Assembly: GCA_016284315.1 (NCBI GenBank)
Contig: JAEEOO010000052.1
Coordinates: 47,574 to 111,573 of the forward strand
Reading direction: 5' to 3'
Length of the DNA: 64,000 nucleotides
Origin: Lachnospiraceae bacterium
Lineage (GTDB): Bacteria > Bacillota > Clostridia > Lachnospirales > Lachnospiraceae
Notes under the pieces: generated by a model
Seen by the model: only the letters and a program-made list of their open reading frames with translations
Databases searched by the model: none
What the model was told of the DNA's origin: nothing
Program-made: the position numbers and the translations under genes
Shown: one piece after another, positions 24,293 to 32,968 of the stretch
How positions within the stretch are numbered: the first letter of the stretch is position 1
How the letters are laid out: each line of letters starts with the position of its first letter

Positions 24293-25432
24293 CTAGAAGA
24301 ACTTCCACTTGCTAAGAAGGTAGCCGGGGATGACGACGATGGCGAAGAAAGCCCAGCTTACAAGGGTAAATACCTTGATGAATTTCTTGCCATTGCCGGG
24401 ATACTCGCGGACGTAGATACGGTAGTTGATGACGGAAGCCAGGGATCCGATTAAGGATACAAGGCCTGCAGTATCTGCGCCGTAGATAAGACCTGCAAAG
24501 TTCTCAGAGAAAGGATAGAGAACAATGGAAGCCGGTACATTTGAAATGATCTGGCTAAGACCAATGGTTATCCAATACTCTCTTCCCGCCATGATATTCC
24601 TAAGAGCTTCTGCGATCTTTTCATTTCCGGCGATGGATGACGAGAAAATAAAAAAGCAGAGGAAGGTAAAGAGAAGGACGTAATCAACCTGTAAAAAGAT
24701 CCTTCTGTCGGTGATAAGTATAGCCACAAGGACAATAGCAACAGCAAAGGGCCAGAGGTTTGTTCTTGTTACGATAACTGCGATGATAAGGGCAAAGAGT
24801 ACAAGATAAACGATCCTTCTGACTCTTCCTTCCTTTTCCCAAGGCGCGCTCTCATGCTCCTGAACTATCTCTTCCTTAACATTCTTTCTGTAGAGGAAAA
24901 GAATAAAGATGATAAGGAGTATTGCGGATGAGATATTAAGAGGAGACATGTGGAGCATGAATCTCCATACCGATACATCCGCTCTTCCATAGAGAAACAG
25001 GTTCTGTGGGCTTCCGAAAGGTGTAAGAAGAGAGCCTCTGATCGCTGCAATGTTCTCCATAGAAATAACGGGTAAAATGTAGTGCTCTTTGTTTCCGCCC
25101 CTGAAAAGAAGGATTGTCAAAGGAACAAAGATGATAAGTGACACGTCATTGGTCACAAACATGGATGTAAAGAAAACGCCAAATATAAGAAAAAGAGAAA
25201 GGGCCACCATAGTCTTTAATTTGGAGGCAAGTCCGATGACCGGGCGAAGGACGTTCTCTTTCTTGAATCCTTCAAGGACACAGAGCATCATAAGGAGCAT
25301 GCCAAGGGTATGCCAGTCGATGTCCTTTATAAGTCCCCATGTGGGCGGTGTGATAAAAAGCGAAATGATCGCGGCTATGACCGCCAGGGTCAGCATTAAT
25401 TCTTTTTTCAAAAATCCTAGTATCTTTTTCAA
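24293..25432 (-). CDS. SLC13/ArsB-NhaD-type anion permease
   Basis: A 379-residue integral membrane transporter with about ten hydrophobic helices, resembling the SLC13/citrate-type (ion transporter superfamily) permeases. Recognisable parts are an early DWHTLGMLLMMLCVLEGFKKENVL block, FVTNDVSLIIFVPLT (the NDVS/NDVA substrate loop), ENIAAIRGSLLTPFGSPQNLFL and ISNVPASIVLYPFSENF (the second conserved NVPA loop). The two loops form the ion and substrate sites in the family. The substrate could be a dicarboxylate or another anion. Start is TTG at 25432 after AAAGAGAG. Confidence 0.85.
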   Translation of the reverse strand: MKKILGFLKKELMLTLAVIAAIISLFITPPTWGLIKDIDWHTLGMLLMMLCVLEGFKKENVLRPVIGLASKLKTMVALSLFLIFGVFFTSMFVTNDVSLIIFVPLTILLFRGGNKEHYILPVISMENIAAIRGSLLTPFGSPQNLFLYGRADVSVWRFMLHMSPLNISSAILLIIFILFLYRKNVKEEIVQEHESAPWEKEGRVRRIVYLVLFALIIAVIVTRTNLWPFAVAIVLVAILITDRRIFLQVDYVLLFTFLCFFIFSSSIAGNEKIAEALRNIMAGREYWITIGLSQIISNVPASIVLYPFSENFAGLIYGADTAGLVSLIGSLASVINYRIYVREYPGNGKKFIKVFTLVSWAFFAIVVIPGYLLSKWKFF

Positions 25433-25511
25433 GTTGATCTCTCTTTCAGTAAATCAAATATGTGATGTCGATACATTATATATCTTAATTCCATTTTTGC
25501 GCAACAAACGA

Positions 25512-25535
25512 TCGCCGGCTGTTTCCAACCGGCGA
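25512..25535 (-). terminator. Hairpin after the second chemoreceptor gene
   Basis: TCGCCGG and CCGGCGA flank a 10-base loop. On the minus strand the stem is followed by TCGTTTGTTG, a weak T tract, so termination of the chemoreceptor transcript is possible but incomplete. Confidence 0.45.
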
Positions 25536-25631
25536 CTCTCAAAGGGGGGGGTAAATAAAATATGTTAAATATATCAGACTCTTCACTGAGGGAACAAAGC
25601 AAATCTCTGTGAAGGTCAATATATGTTGGAA

Positions 25632-27365
25632 TTAAGCAGTCTTCTCCTCATCAACGGTGAAGTAGCTCATCTTCTCATCAAGAAGCTGTGCCATGTTACG
25701 AAGCTCTGCTGAAGCCTCTGAGATCATAGCGAAGGTAGCGTTAAGCTCTTCCATAGAAGCGTTGGTCTCTTCGGTAGAAGCTGCGTTCTGCTGTGAAATA
25801 GCTGAAAGCTCTGAAATGATGTCTACAAAGCTTGCCTTAAGTCCGTTAAGCATGTGGATCTTCTCAGCAATAACCTTGGTAGAAGACTCTACGTTGTTAA
25901 CGTTATTAACCATGTTGTCCATATCGCTCTTGGTTGAGGTAAGCTGCTGGTTCTGGCCGTTCATTTCCTCGGTAAGCTTATCCATGTTCTCTACGCTCTT
26001 AGCTGAATCAGCTACAAGTTCCTCAACGATCTTGCTGATCGAAACCGCTGCCTGCTTAGACTGCTCTGCAAGTGAACCGATCTCGGATGCAACAACTGCG
26101 AATCCTCTTCCGTACTCTCCTGCTCTTGCTGCCTCAATAGAAGCGTTAAGAGAAAGAAGGTTGGTCTGGGATGCGATATTGGTGATGATGCTTGATGCCT
26201 CAGCGATGTTCTTTACAGAATCATTGGTCTGACGGATCTGTCCGCTGATCTCATCCATGGAAGCCATAACTTCCTCGTTCTTATTCATAAGTCCTACAAG
26301 TGCGTCTACTGTGCGGTTTGCGCCATCGAGCATCTCGTTAGCTGATTTGCTTAATCCTTCAACGCTGGAGGTGATATCATCGATGCTCTCACCCATCTCG
26401 TTGGTATTGTTCATTGAATCTTCAACGCTCTCAGCCTGGTTAACAGCGCCACGGCTGATATCTTCTACAGCTCTTGCCACCTGCTCTGCAACGTTTGAAG
26501 CTGTTGCTGCTGATGTAGATAACTGATCACCTGACTTTGCAACGTCTGATGAAAGCTGCTTGGTAGCTGCAATAACATCCTGAAGCTTGTCACGAAGCTC
26601 TGCAGAACTCTGAGCGATCATTCCGAGCTCGTCCTTACGGTTAAAAGTACGATCCTCAATACGGAAAGCTAGTTCTCCACCTTCAAGCTTCTTTAAGCTG
26701 CTGGTAATATCCTTCATTGAACGGGTTGAGGTTGAGATAAGGTAACGAGCAACGCCCCAGTTAAGGAAGAAGAATCCAACAAAAAGTCCTATGATAACTA
26801 ATCCTGCCTTCTTTAGGCTTTTAACAACATCGGTGGTCTCACGACCGGTAAAGAGCATTCCGACTACAGTTCCGTCAGAGTTCTTAATAGGAAGATAGTA
26901 TGCATACCACTTCTTTCCGCCGATGGTAAAGTTCTTAGCAAGGTACTCTTCTCCGCCCTTAAGAACCTTCTCAACAACGGCATCTGAAGCCTTGGTTCCT
27001 TCCATCTTCTTGCCGGTTTCAGAATCTACCATTGAAGTGATATAACGGGTATCTCCGTAAAAGATGGTGAAGTGAATACCGGTATTTTCCTGAAGTTCAT
27101 CAACCTGTAAGGTGTACATAAGGTATACAGGAACTGAGCCCTTAACAAGTTTTCCCTCTTCATCTAATGACCAGTCGCCTTCGACCTGCTTGTCAATTGC
27201 ACTGTACTCCATGAGCGCTGCAGCATGTAACTCTTCTGCGAATGAATTATAGTAAGCGGTTTTGATGTGCGTAAATCCGATGTATGCAATAGCTCCGGAC
27301 ATCAAAAGTGCAAGCACTGAAGCAATAAGAATAATTCTACGCACCATGTTTCTGTTTCTTTTCAT
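25632..27365 (-). CDS. Methyl-accepting chemotaxis protein with single Cache-type sensor
   Basis: A 577-residue chemoreceptor distinct from the one at 14.7 kb. TM1 (about 10-30, [20 protein letters not shown]), a single extracellular Cache-like domain (about 35-185; [38 protein letters not shown]), TM2 (about 190-215), HAMP, then the coiled-coil signalling region with the tip sequence [20 protein letters not shown]. No CheR-docking pentapeptide is visible. Start at 27365 with AAAGGA upstream; the frame is open to 27461 without a ribosome site. The promoter lies about 110 bp upstream. Confidence 0.94.
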   Translation of the reverse strand: MKRNRNMVRRIILIASVLALLMSGAIAYIGFTHIKTAYYNSFAEELHAAALMEYSAIDKQVEGDWSLDEEGKLVKGSVPVYLMYTLQVDELQENTGIHFTIFYGDTRYITSMVDSETGKKMEGTKASDAVVEKVLKGGEEYLAKNFTIGGKKWYAYYLPIKNSDGTVVGMLFTGRETTDVVKSLKKAGLVIIGLFVGFFFLNWGVARYLISTSTRSMKDITSSLKKLEGGELAFRIEDRTFNRKDELGMIAQSSAELRDKLQDVIAATKQLSSDVAKSGDQLSTSAATASNVAEQVARAVEDISRGAVNQAESVEDSMNNTNEMGESIDDITSSVEGLSKSANEMLDGANRTVDALVGLMNKNEEVMASMDEISGQIRQTNDSVKNIAEASSIITNIASQTNLLSLNASIEAARAGEYGRGFAVVASEIGSLAEQSKQAAVSISKIVEELVADSAKSVENMDKLTEEMNGQNQQLTSTKSDMDNMVNNVNNVESSTKVIAEKIHMLNGLKASFVDIISELSAISQQNAASTEETNASMEELNATFAMISEASAELRNMAQLLDEKMSYFTVDEEKTA

Positions 27366-27471
27366 AAATTTCCTTTCTTTTACAGATTCCCTTGTAAAAA
27401 TCCCACAAAAAAGAGCAAGGTGACTATTCTCTGAAAGCCTTATCCATTGCTCACAACACATTACGTACGAT

Positions 27472-27502
27472 GTTATAATCCCGGTGGTAACCCCCAGGTC
27501 AA
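27472..27502 (-). promoter_or_regulatory. Candidate promoter of the second chemoreceptor
   Basis: Minus strand TTGACC and TATAAC with a 19-base spacer (or TTATAA with 18). The spacer contains GGTTACCACC. The 27366-27698 gap otherwise holds AT-rich DNA and the hairpin at 27619-27646. Confidence 0.45.
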
Positions 27503-27618
27503 CAGTGTTTACAAATTATTTACATTTTTTTTACACATAAATTTTTGCCTTAGAAAGCGTTTTCTTAGAAATATCAATATTTGAACCGGTTTTTACAAAA
27601 AATAATTATGAACAAGAT

Positions 27619-27646
27619 AATAAGCTCACCCGCAGGCAAGCTTATT
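27619..27646 (-). terminator. Hairpin downstream of the ABC permease
   Basis: AATAAGCT and AGCTTATT flank a 12-base loop. No T run follows, so termination is only suggested. Confidence 0.35.
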
Positions 27647-27698
27647 TGTGGCTTTAAAACAATAAATTGTCTTTAAATACAATAAGAAGAAACGTCTT

Positions 27699-30050
27699 TT
27701 ATTCTCCTATGAGCATCTTGTAGCTTTCGATCTTCTTGATCCTCAAAGACTGAAGTATCGAGAATAAATAGGCAACGAGCACAAGACTTACTCCTATTAT
27801 CACTACTCCCTGAACCGGAATATGGAAATTACCTTTCATTAATCCGAAGGATCTCATAACCATAGCCATATATGGATTGGCGATGTAATAAGAAACAAAT
27901 GAAAATACTATTGCAGCCAGTATTATCGAAGGCATGAAGCTAAGGGCTGTCTGCATTATAAGTGCATTTGAAGTGAATCCCAGTGCCTTCAGGATGCCGT
28001 AGTCCTTTCTCTTATTATATACAAAGGCTTTAATAAGAAGATACAGGATGATCATGATAACGATTCCTGAAATAATGCTGAGCAAGATCATCATAAGAGC
28101 TGAGATGCTCCTGAAGGTTGTAAGGTTGCCTTCCAAGGTGTCGTAGAAGTTCATAGATGAGATAACGTGGTCTCCGTACTCCTCGCTACAATTGTCAAGG
28201 ATCTCAGCTGCTGCATCCCTTCCGTCACAGTCAAACCAGTAGTAGGCAGGTGCATCGGTAAAGTCTATGAGATGCTCTGCAGCGCTTTCGTTCATTACAC
28301 CTTCACGACCGCTATTGTTACATGTCTGGATAAGTCCGGTTATAAGATAGGTAAAGCTTTCGTTACCGTAGTCAAATCTGACTTCATCCCCAACGGTCAA
28401 TCCGTGATCGGAAGCAAACTTTCCGCTTACCGCAACCTCGTTGTCAAACTCCGGGAGTCTTCCCTTGTAGCAAACTTCCTTATTGTTCATCTTTGATACG
28501 TCATCAAAGATATATCCTCTGATACTGTCTTCCTCATTATAGTTAAGAGTGAGGGAGATCATTCTTCTTATATTAGATACACCATCAAGGTTTTCAAGAT
28601 ACTCCATGGCTTCTTCTTTTACCGAGCTGTCAAAGCCAACGGTTCCTCCACAGATCTCAAAAGTAAGGATTCCAACCTTGGGATTTCTGCTGAAGTTCTC
28701 GTACATCAAAAGTCCCATGACGCAGGTAAACACCAAAAGTCCCGTAACAAAGAAAGTGATGATGTTCTGTTTCTTATAGTTAAAGAGGTTCTTAAGAGCA
28801 AGGCTTACGTTAAGTGAAAAAGCTGATCTGTCCAGTCTAACGTGATTCTTTTTAAATGAATGGTTCTCGATTCCTTCTCTTAAGGCGACGATAGGTTCAA
28901 TCTTTTTAACCTTGCCGGTTGTGGCAAATGAAACAAGAAGTACATAAATCACTACAACTACTGCAGGGATCAAGCTGCAAATTAGATTGAAGCAGACCGT
29001 ATAGGGGATTCCCATCTGTCCCACAACGATCTTTGCCATAATGGGCATAAGAGCGTATGAAAGTCCTGCGCCGCAGATGCTTGCAAGCAAAGCCATAAAC
29101 GCAAACATGATATAGAGAGAACTTCTGATGGCTGAGCTGGTGTAACCAATGGCTTTGAGAGCACCGATTGACTGCATGTTTTCTTTAATAAAGTTTGAAA
29201 TACTGTTGGTCATCATTACCGTGATAACAAGAACGATAATGATGGTAAGGGTAAGGAAGGATGTTGCAAGAACCAATGACATAAAGCTTCTTCCGTTGAT
29301 GGCATCGTTTAATTTATAGATCACTGCGATGGCCATAGGATTTGTCTTTAAGATGTCATTGAGCTTCTTAATTCTAAAGCTGTTAAGCTTTTCGCCTTCC
29401 TTTAACTTAAATGCGATTACAACGGAATCGGAGGCTTCTCCGTCTTTAGCGTAGATTTCGTCATAGCTGTCATCGTCCAGAACGAATTCGTAAACCCCGT
29501 CATTGTTACAACCAAAGTAGGTGGTGTCGGTAAAGCCCTTAACCGTAAAACTGTACTTCGTTCCTGTAAGCTCAAGCTCATAGATGTCCCCAATTTCGTA
29601 ACCGCCGGAAGTATAGAACTGATAAGGAAGATATATGTATTTTCCTGTTACATTCTCATCCTCGACAATGACCTCAGTTCTATCAAAAGCTTTGTTAAAA
29701 GCGCTCTTATTATTGATAAGAACCTGAGGTGAAACTGTTCCGTCGCCAAAGTTGATGGAGATACTGTCGTATCCAAGGCAGGTATACTTGTAGTAATCCT
29801 TGGTCTCTTTACCGATAAGCTCCTCTACATATTCATCATCAATGCCCTTTATGTCATTCATGATCCAAATATATCCGTCACCGGCATCCAGCTTTTCAGC
29901 CTCTTTTCTCGCCGTAGGATAAGCATCCATAAAGAGAAGGAGCACAAGGCCTATCATCATGCTTGCGAGCATCATTAATAAAAACAGGCCAACGCAGGTT
30001 CCTTTGTTTTTCCTGAAGTTTGATCTTGAAAGTAATTTTATTTTTTCCAT
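27699..30050 (-). CDS. MacB/BceB-like ABC transporter permease (FtsX family)
   Basis: A 783-residue permease with two FtsX-type membrane units. A first helix (about 20-45, LFLLMMLASMMIGLVLLLF) is followed by a large extracellular domain (about 45-250), three helices (about 255-385), a fourth helix near 430, a second extracellular domain and three C-terminal helices (ALMMILLSIISGIVIMIILY; FMPSIILAAIVFSFVSYY; VVIIGVSLVLVAYLF). Such permeases pair with the adjacent ATPase for mechanotransmission, peptide or lipoprotein export, or antimicrobial-peptide resistance. ATG 30050 is chosen since GGGGTGG lies 5 bases before it; it starts 2 bp after the ATPase stop. Confidence 0.88.
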   Translation of the reverse strand: MEKIKLLSRSNFRKNKGTCVGLFLLMMLASMMIGLVLLLFMDAYPTARKEAEKLDAGDGYIWIMNDIKGIDDEYVEELIGKETKDYYKYTCLGYDSISINFGDGTVSPQVLINNKSAFNKAFDRTEVIVEDENVTGKYIYLPYQFYTSGGYEIGDIYELELTGTKYSFTVKGFTDTTYFGCNNDGVYEFVLDDDSYDEIYAKDGEASDSVVIAFKLKEGEKLNSFRIKKLNDILKTNPMAIAVIYKLNDAINGRSFMSLVLATSFLTLTIIIVLVITVMMTNSISNFIKENMQSIGALKAIGYTSSAIRSSLYIMFAFMALLASICGAGLSYALMPIMAKIVVGQMGIPYTVCFNLICSLIPAVVVVIYVLLVSFATTGKVKKIEPIVALREGIENHSFKKNHVRLDRSAFSLNVSLALKNLFNYKKQNIITFFVTGLLVFTCVMGLLMYENFSRNPKVGILTFEICGGTVGFDSSVKEEAMEYLENLDGVSNIRRMISLTLNYNEEDSIRGYIFDDVSKMNNKEVCYKGRLPEFDNEVAVSGKFASDHGLTVGDEVRFDYGNESFTYLITGLIQTCNNSGREGVMNESAAEHLIDFTDAPAYYWFDCDGRDAAAEILDNCSEEYGDHVISSMNFYDTLEGNLTTFRSISALMMILLSIISGIVIMIILYLLIKAFVYNKRKDYGILKALGFTSNALIMQTALSFMPSIILAAIVFSFVSYYIANPYMAMVMRSFGLMKGNFHIPVQGVVIIGVSLVLVAYLFSILQSLRIKKIESYKMLIGE

Positions 30051-30052
30051 GA

Positions 30053-30808
30053 TTACCACCCCATTGATACAAGAAAATCATTCAATTTTCTGTGACGATC
30101 TTCATCACCGTGAACATATTTACCAAGGATGCACTCTCCTGCGATCTCGCCGTCTTTAACGTAGAGAATGCGGTTGCCCCTTCTTGCGCTGGTGATGTCG
30201 TGGGTGACCATAACTATGGACTGGCCTTTGTTGTTGAAATTTGTAAGAGTATCAAGAACGTCCTTACCTGTCTTTGAGTTAAGAGCTCCGGTAGGCTCAT
30301 CCGCAAATACAAGGCGGGGATCGTTGATAAGAGCTCTGGCGATACCGACTCTCTGAGCTTCACCGCCGGAAATCTGGGTAGGGAACTTGTCCCACATATT
30401 TTCCTCGATGTCTACTGATTTAAGGATCTCCTTTGCCCTTGCTGCCACCTCCTTACGGTTCTTATTAATAAGAAGGCCTGCAGCCATAACGTTATCAAGA
30501 ACGCTCATGGAGTCCACAAGATAAACCTGCTGGAAAACAAAGCCACAGTTTTCTTTTCTAAATGAAGCTAGTTCGTCAGTATTCTTCTTTGTGATCTCGG
30601 TGCCGGCAAAATAGATATCACCTAGAGTGGGCTTGTCCATTCCTGAGAGGGCGTAAAGAAGTGTTGATTTTCCTGCGCCGCTGGCTCCCATAATGATGGT
30701 GAAATCCCCTTCGTAGATCTCAAGGTCTATGTTCTTAAGTACATGTTGCATCTGTCCGCCGTTTGAAAAGGTCTTGCAGAGCTTATTTGTTTTAATCAAA
30801 GTATCCAT
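30053..30808 (-). CDS. MacB/LolD/BceA-type ABC transporter ATPase
   Basis: A 251-residue ATPase that powers the adjacent FtsX-type permease. Walker A is GASGAGKSTLL (about 41-51), the Q-loop is in GFVFQQVYL, the signature is ISGGEAQRVGIARAL, Walker B is LVFADEPTGALNSKTG and the H-loop VTHD. The ADEPTGALNS form is characteristic of the MacB/LolD/BceA group. A tail of about 25 residues follows the core. The promoter region upstream carries four CCTTAAA repeats that look like response-regulator sites, so expression may depend on the two-component system encoded just upstream. Confidence 0.93.
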   Translation of the reverse strand: MDTLIKTNKLCKTFSNGGQMQHVLKNIDLEIYEGDFTIIMGASGAGKSTLLYALSGMDKPTLGDIYFAGTEITKKNTDELASFRKENCGFVFQQVYLVDSMSVLDNVMAAGLLINKNRKEVAARAKEILKSVDIEENMWDKFPTQISGGEAQRVGIARALINDPRLVFADEPTGALNSKTGKDVLDTLTNFNNKGQSIVMVTHDITSARRGNRILYVKDGEIAGECILGKYVHGDEDRHRKLNDFLVSMGW

Positions 30809-30861
30809 TTTCTTCTCCTCTAAGCATCGCGGCTGTTTCCGCTTTCCTTTATCCGAGGCTT

Positions 30862-30867
30862 ATATTA
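30862..30867 (-). promoter_or_regulatory. -10 element of the ABC ATPase-permease promoter
   Basis: TAATAT on the minus strand, 54 bp before the ATPase start and about 10 bp downstream of the nearest CCTTAAA repeat, which occupies the -35 position. Confidence 0.4.
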
Positions 30868-30877
30868 CCTTTTCAAA

Positions 30878-30916
30878 CCTTAAATGCCTTTAAAAAACCC
30901 TTAAATAATCCTTAAA
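30878..30916. promoter_or_regulatory. Four CCTTAAA direct repeats (candidate OmpR-family regulator sites)
   Basis: CCTTAAA at 30878-30884, CCTTTAAA at 30887-30894, CCTTAAA at 30899-30905 and at 30910-30916. Repeats are 10 to 11 bp apart, so they lie on one face of the helix, as PhoB/OmpR-family regulators require. The array sits directly upstream of a -10 box for the transporter genes and downstream of the gene for a matching sensor kinase. Confidence 0.6.
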
Positions 30917-30919
30917 TAT

Positions 30920-30974
30920 GAGTTTGGTTGTTGTGGGCTGTTTGTCCCGCGGGGACAAACGCCCAACCAAACTC
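30920..30974. repeat. Long inverted repeat (cruciform) after the sensor kinase gene
   Basis: GAGTTTGG ... GGGC ... GTTTGTCCC pairs with GGGGACAAAC ... GCCC ... CCAAACTC, a near-palindrome of 55 bp. It starts right after the kinase stop codon. No T run follows on the minus strand, so it may be a processing or stability hairpin, or a protein-binding site, rather than a terminator. Confidence 0.7.
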
Positions 30975-32225
30975 TCAAATTCTACGAATGTAGAATTTTG
31001 CGCAAAAGCCCGGTTCTGTGTTTTTCAGCTCCAGCTTTCCATTCATTCTGCTGAGGAAGTAGTCCGTCAGGTAAAGTCCAAGACCGGCTCCTTCTTTTTC
31101 TGCGGAGTTGCTTCCGCGCTTGTACTTTTCTTTTAATAAAGGAAGTTCCTCCGGTTTTACTCCCGGTCCCTCATCGACTATATCAAGGATAAGATATTCA
31201 TCGTCAATGTACGCAGAAACCTTTATGTCCGTTCCTGCGTACTTATATGAGTTCATGAATACGTTATCAAAAGCCTGTTGAAGCCTTAGTTTATCAATAA
31301 ATACGCTGCACTGAGGCAAATTAAAGTCTCCACACTTTCCTAAATAATCTGCATTCCGGATCAGTTTATCTACCTCGGATGATTCTTGCTGTGATGGATT
31401 AACGTCTATTTCCGCAATATCATTTATGCTTGAATGGAAAAGATTGTCCGCCAGGTTCGTGATCTGGTCCGACTTTATATTTATAAGGTTAAAGAACTCC
31501 TTTGTTCTTTCTTCTTTTGTTATCTCGTAACCGATCTCGGAGGTTGACTTAATGGAAGCGATGGGCGTTTTAATGTCATGGGACAGTTTTGCTATGGTTT
31601 CTTTTTTGTCGTCATTGGCCTTCTTCTCAGCTTCTCTTGCTTTCTTTAGTTCACTTCGCATGAGATCAAAGCTCTCTGTGAAAGCTCCGAAAATATGACC
31701 CTTGTCAAGATCAAGGGGAAGGTCAAGATTTCCCTCCGCTACCCTGCTTGCAAATGTGCTCATTTTCTTGAAGGGATCTGTAACTGTCTTTTTAAGATAC
31801 AAGAAATAAGAGAAGACAAGGGCAAGCTGGATCAAAGCTATAGCGATGACCGAGAGAAGCATTCTGTTTTTATATCCCTCGATCTTTTCGGCATTCTCGT
31901 TGTGGATCAGGACATGAAGCCCCGCTGTTTCGTTTACGTCTACATCAAGAATGAGGTCACCTTTTTTGATGGCCTCATTAATTGATTCTGATAATCCGTC
32001 TCCGGTCTTAAACAACACTTCCCCATCTTTATCGATGAGTACATACTTAAGAGACCGGTTGTATTTTTCTTCATTACCGAAATTAGCTTCTATACTTTTT
32101 ACGCATTCGTTTACCATAACCGTATCCTGACCGGACAGCTTCATTTTCCCGGTAAGGATAATGCCCAAAACAGCTTCCGCTAAAAATGTAATGATCAATA
32201 AAACAATAAAGGGTGTCTTTTTCAT
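30975..32225 (-). CDS. Membrane sensor histidine kinase (BceS/VanS-like)
   Basis: A 416-residue kinase with TM1 (about 5-25), a short extracellular sensor (about 110 residues), TM2 (about 135-155), a HAMP region and a HisKA domain whose phospho-acceptor motif is KLSHDIKTPIASIK, followed by N-box FMNSYKYA and G-boxes VDEGPGVKPEE and EGAGLGLYLTDYF. The ATG (32225) overlaps the regulator stop by 4 bp, so the pair is co-translated. It probably controls the transporter genes immediately downstream. Confidence 0.93.
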   Translation of the reverse strand: MKKTPFIVLLIITFLAEAVLGIILTGKMKLSGQDTVMVNECVKSIEANFGNEEKYNRSLKYVLIDKDGEVLFKTGDGLSESINEAIKKGDLILDVDVNETAGLHVLIHNENAEKIEGYKNRMLLSVIAIALIQLALVFSYFLYLKKTVTDPFKKMSTFASRVAEGNLDLPLDLDKGHIFGAFTESFDLMRSELKKAREAEKKANDDKKETIAKLSHDIKTPIASIKSTSEIGYEITKEERTKEFFNLINIKSDQITNLADNLFHSSINDIAEIDVNPSQQESSEVDKLIRNADYLGKCGDFNLPQCSVFIDKLRLQQAFDNVFMNSYKYAGTDIKVSAYIDDEYLILDIVDEGPGVKPEELPLLKEKYKRGSNSAEKEGAGLGLYLTDYFLSRMNGKLELKNTEPGFCAKFYIRRI

Positions 32226-32935
32226 CTTGAAACGAACCTGTATCCTTCTTTCCAAACAGTTACGATATACTTAGGGTTCTGAGGGTCATCCTCAATCTCT
32301 TCCCGGATCTTCCTGATGTGAACGTTCAAAGTTCCATCGGTAGTGAACTTATCGTTCCAGACATTATCAAAAAGCTCAGTCTTGGTAACAAGCCTGTCGT
32401 GATTGTCTGTAAGGTATTTAAGAAGCTTAAACTCAAGACTTGTAAGTTTTTTCTCGATACTGCCAATGGTTACGATCTTGTTTACGCTGTCAAGAGCAAG
32501 GTTTCCGTCATTGTAATCTTTAGGTCCTTCGACTGTTCCGGCTCCGAAGGCTACACTGCCTTCCGCGGAATCACCGTACCTTTTTAAGACAACTCTAACC
32601 TTTGCAAGAAGAACTCCCAAAGAATAAGGCTTTTCGATATAGTCATCTCCACCTATATTTAGAGCGATTATCTTATCATCATCCGTATTTCTTGCAGAAA
32701 CAAACAGGATTGGGATGTTCAGTTTTTCCCTGATCTCCTTGCAAAGCTCAAAACCGCTTCCATCCGTAAGATTGATATCAAGAAGGATCAGCGAGGCGGA
32801 GTCGCTTTCAAAAAAGCATTCCGCTTCGCTCTTTGAATATACGGCCTTTGTCTTTACATCAAACATGTTGAAGTATTCACATGTGTTGTCTGCAAGGGCC
32901 TTTTCATCATCAATTATAAGGCAGTCGTATTTCAT
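32222..32935 (-). CDS. OmpR-family response regulator
   Basis: A 237-residue regulator: receiver domain (acidic pair IIDDEKA, phospho-acceptor LILLDINLTDGSG, Lys in YIEKPYSLG) and a C-terminal winged-helix domain (LTSLEFKLLKYLTDNHDRLV, GTLNVHIRKIREEIEDD, WKEGYRFV). Start at 32935 with AAAGGACAGGA upstream; 15 further bases are open. It is co-transcribed with the sensor kinase and lies downstream of two ABC exporter genes. Confidence 0.93.
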   Translation of the reverse strand: MKYDCLIIDDEKALADNTCEYFNMFDVKTKAVYSKSEAECFFESDSASLILLDINLTDGSGFELCKEIREKLNIPILFVSARNTDDDKIIALNIGGDDYIEKPYSLGVLLAKVRVVLKRYGDSAEGSVAFGAGTVEGPKDYNDGNLALDSVNKIVTIGSIEKKLTSLEFKLLKYLTDNHDRLVTKTELFDNVWNDKFTTDGTLNVHIRKIREEIEDDPQNPKYIVTVWKEGYRFVSR

Positions 32936-32968
32936 TTCCTGTCCTTTCATTATTTGAACATGGTTTGA

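Noticed and set aside
24233..24454. Rightward ORF of 73 codons near the MBL gene.
   Set aside because: Antisense to the end of the anion permease gene and without a recognisable product.
25693..26232. Rightward ORF of 179 codons opposite the second chemoreceptor.
   Set aside because: Antisense to a coiled-coil gene; the Ser/Ala/Leu-rich product is the usual shadow of such genes.
30920..30974. Treating the long palindrome as another copy of the GGGGACGGAGTC family.
   Set aside because: Only the short GGGGACA part is shared. It lacks GGAGTC and the TTGACCACC end.
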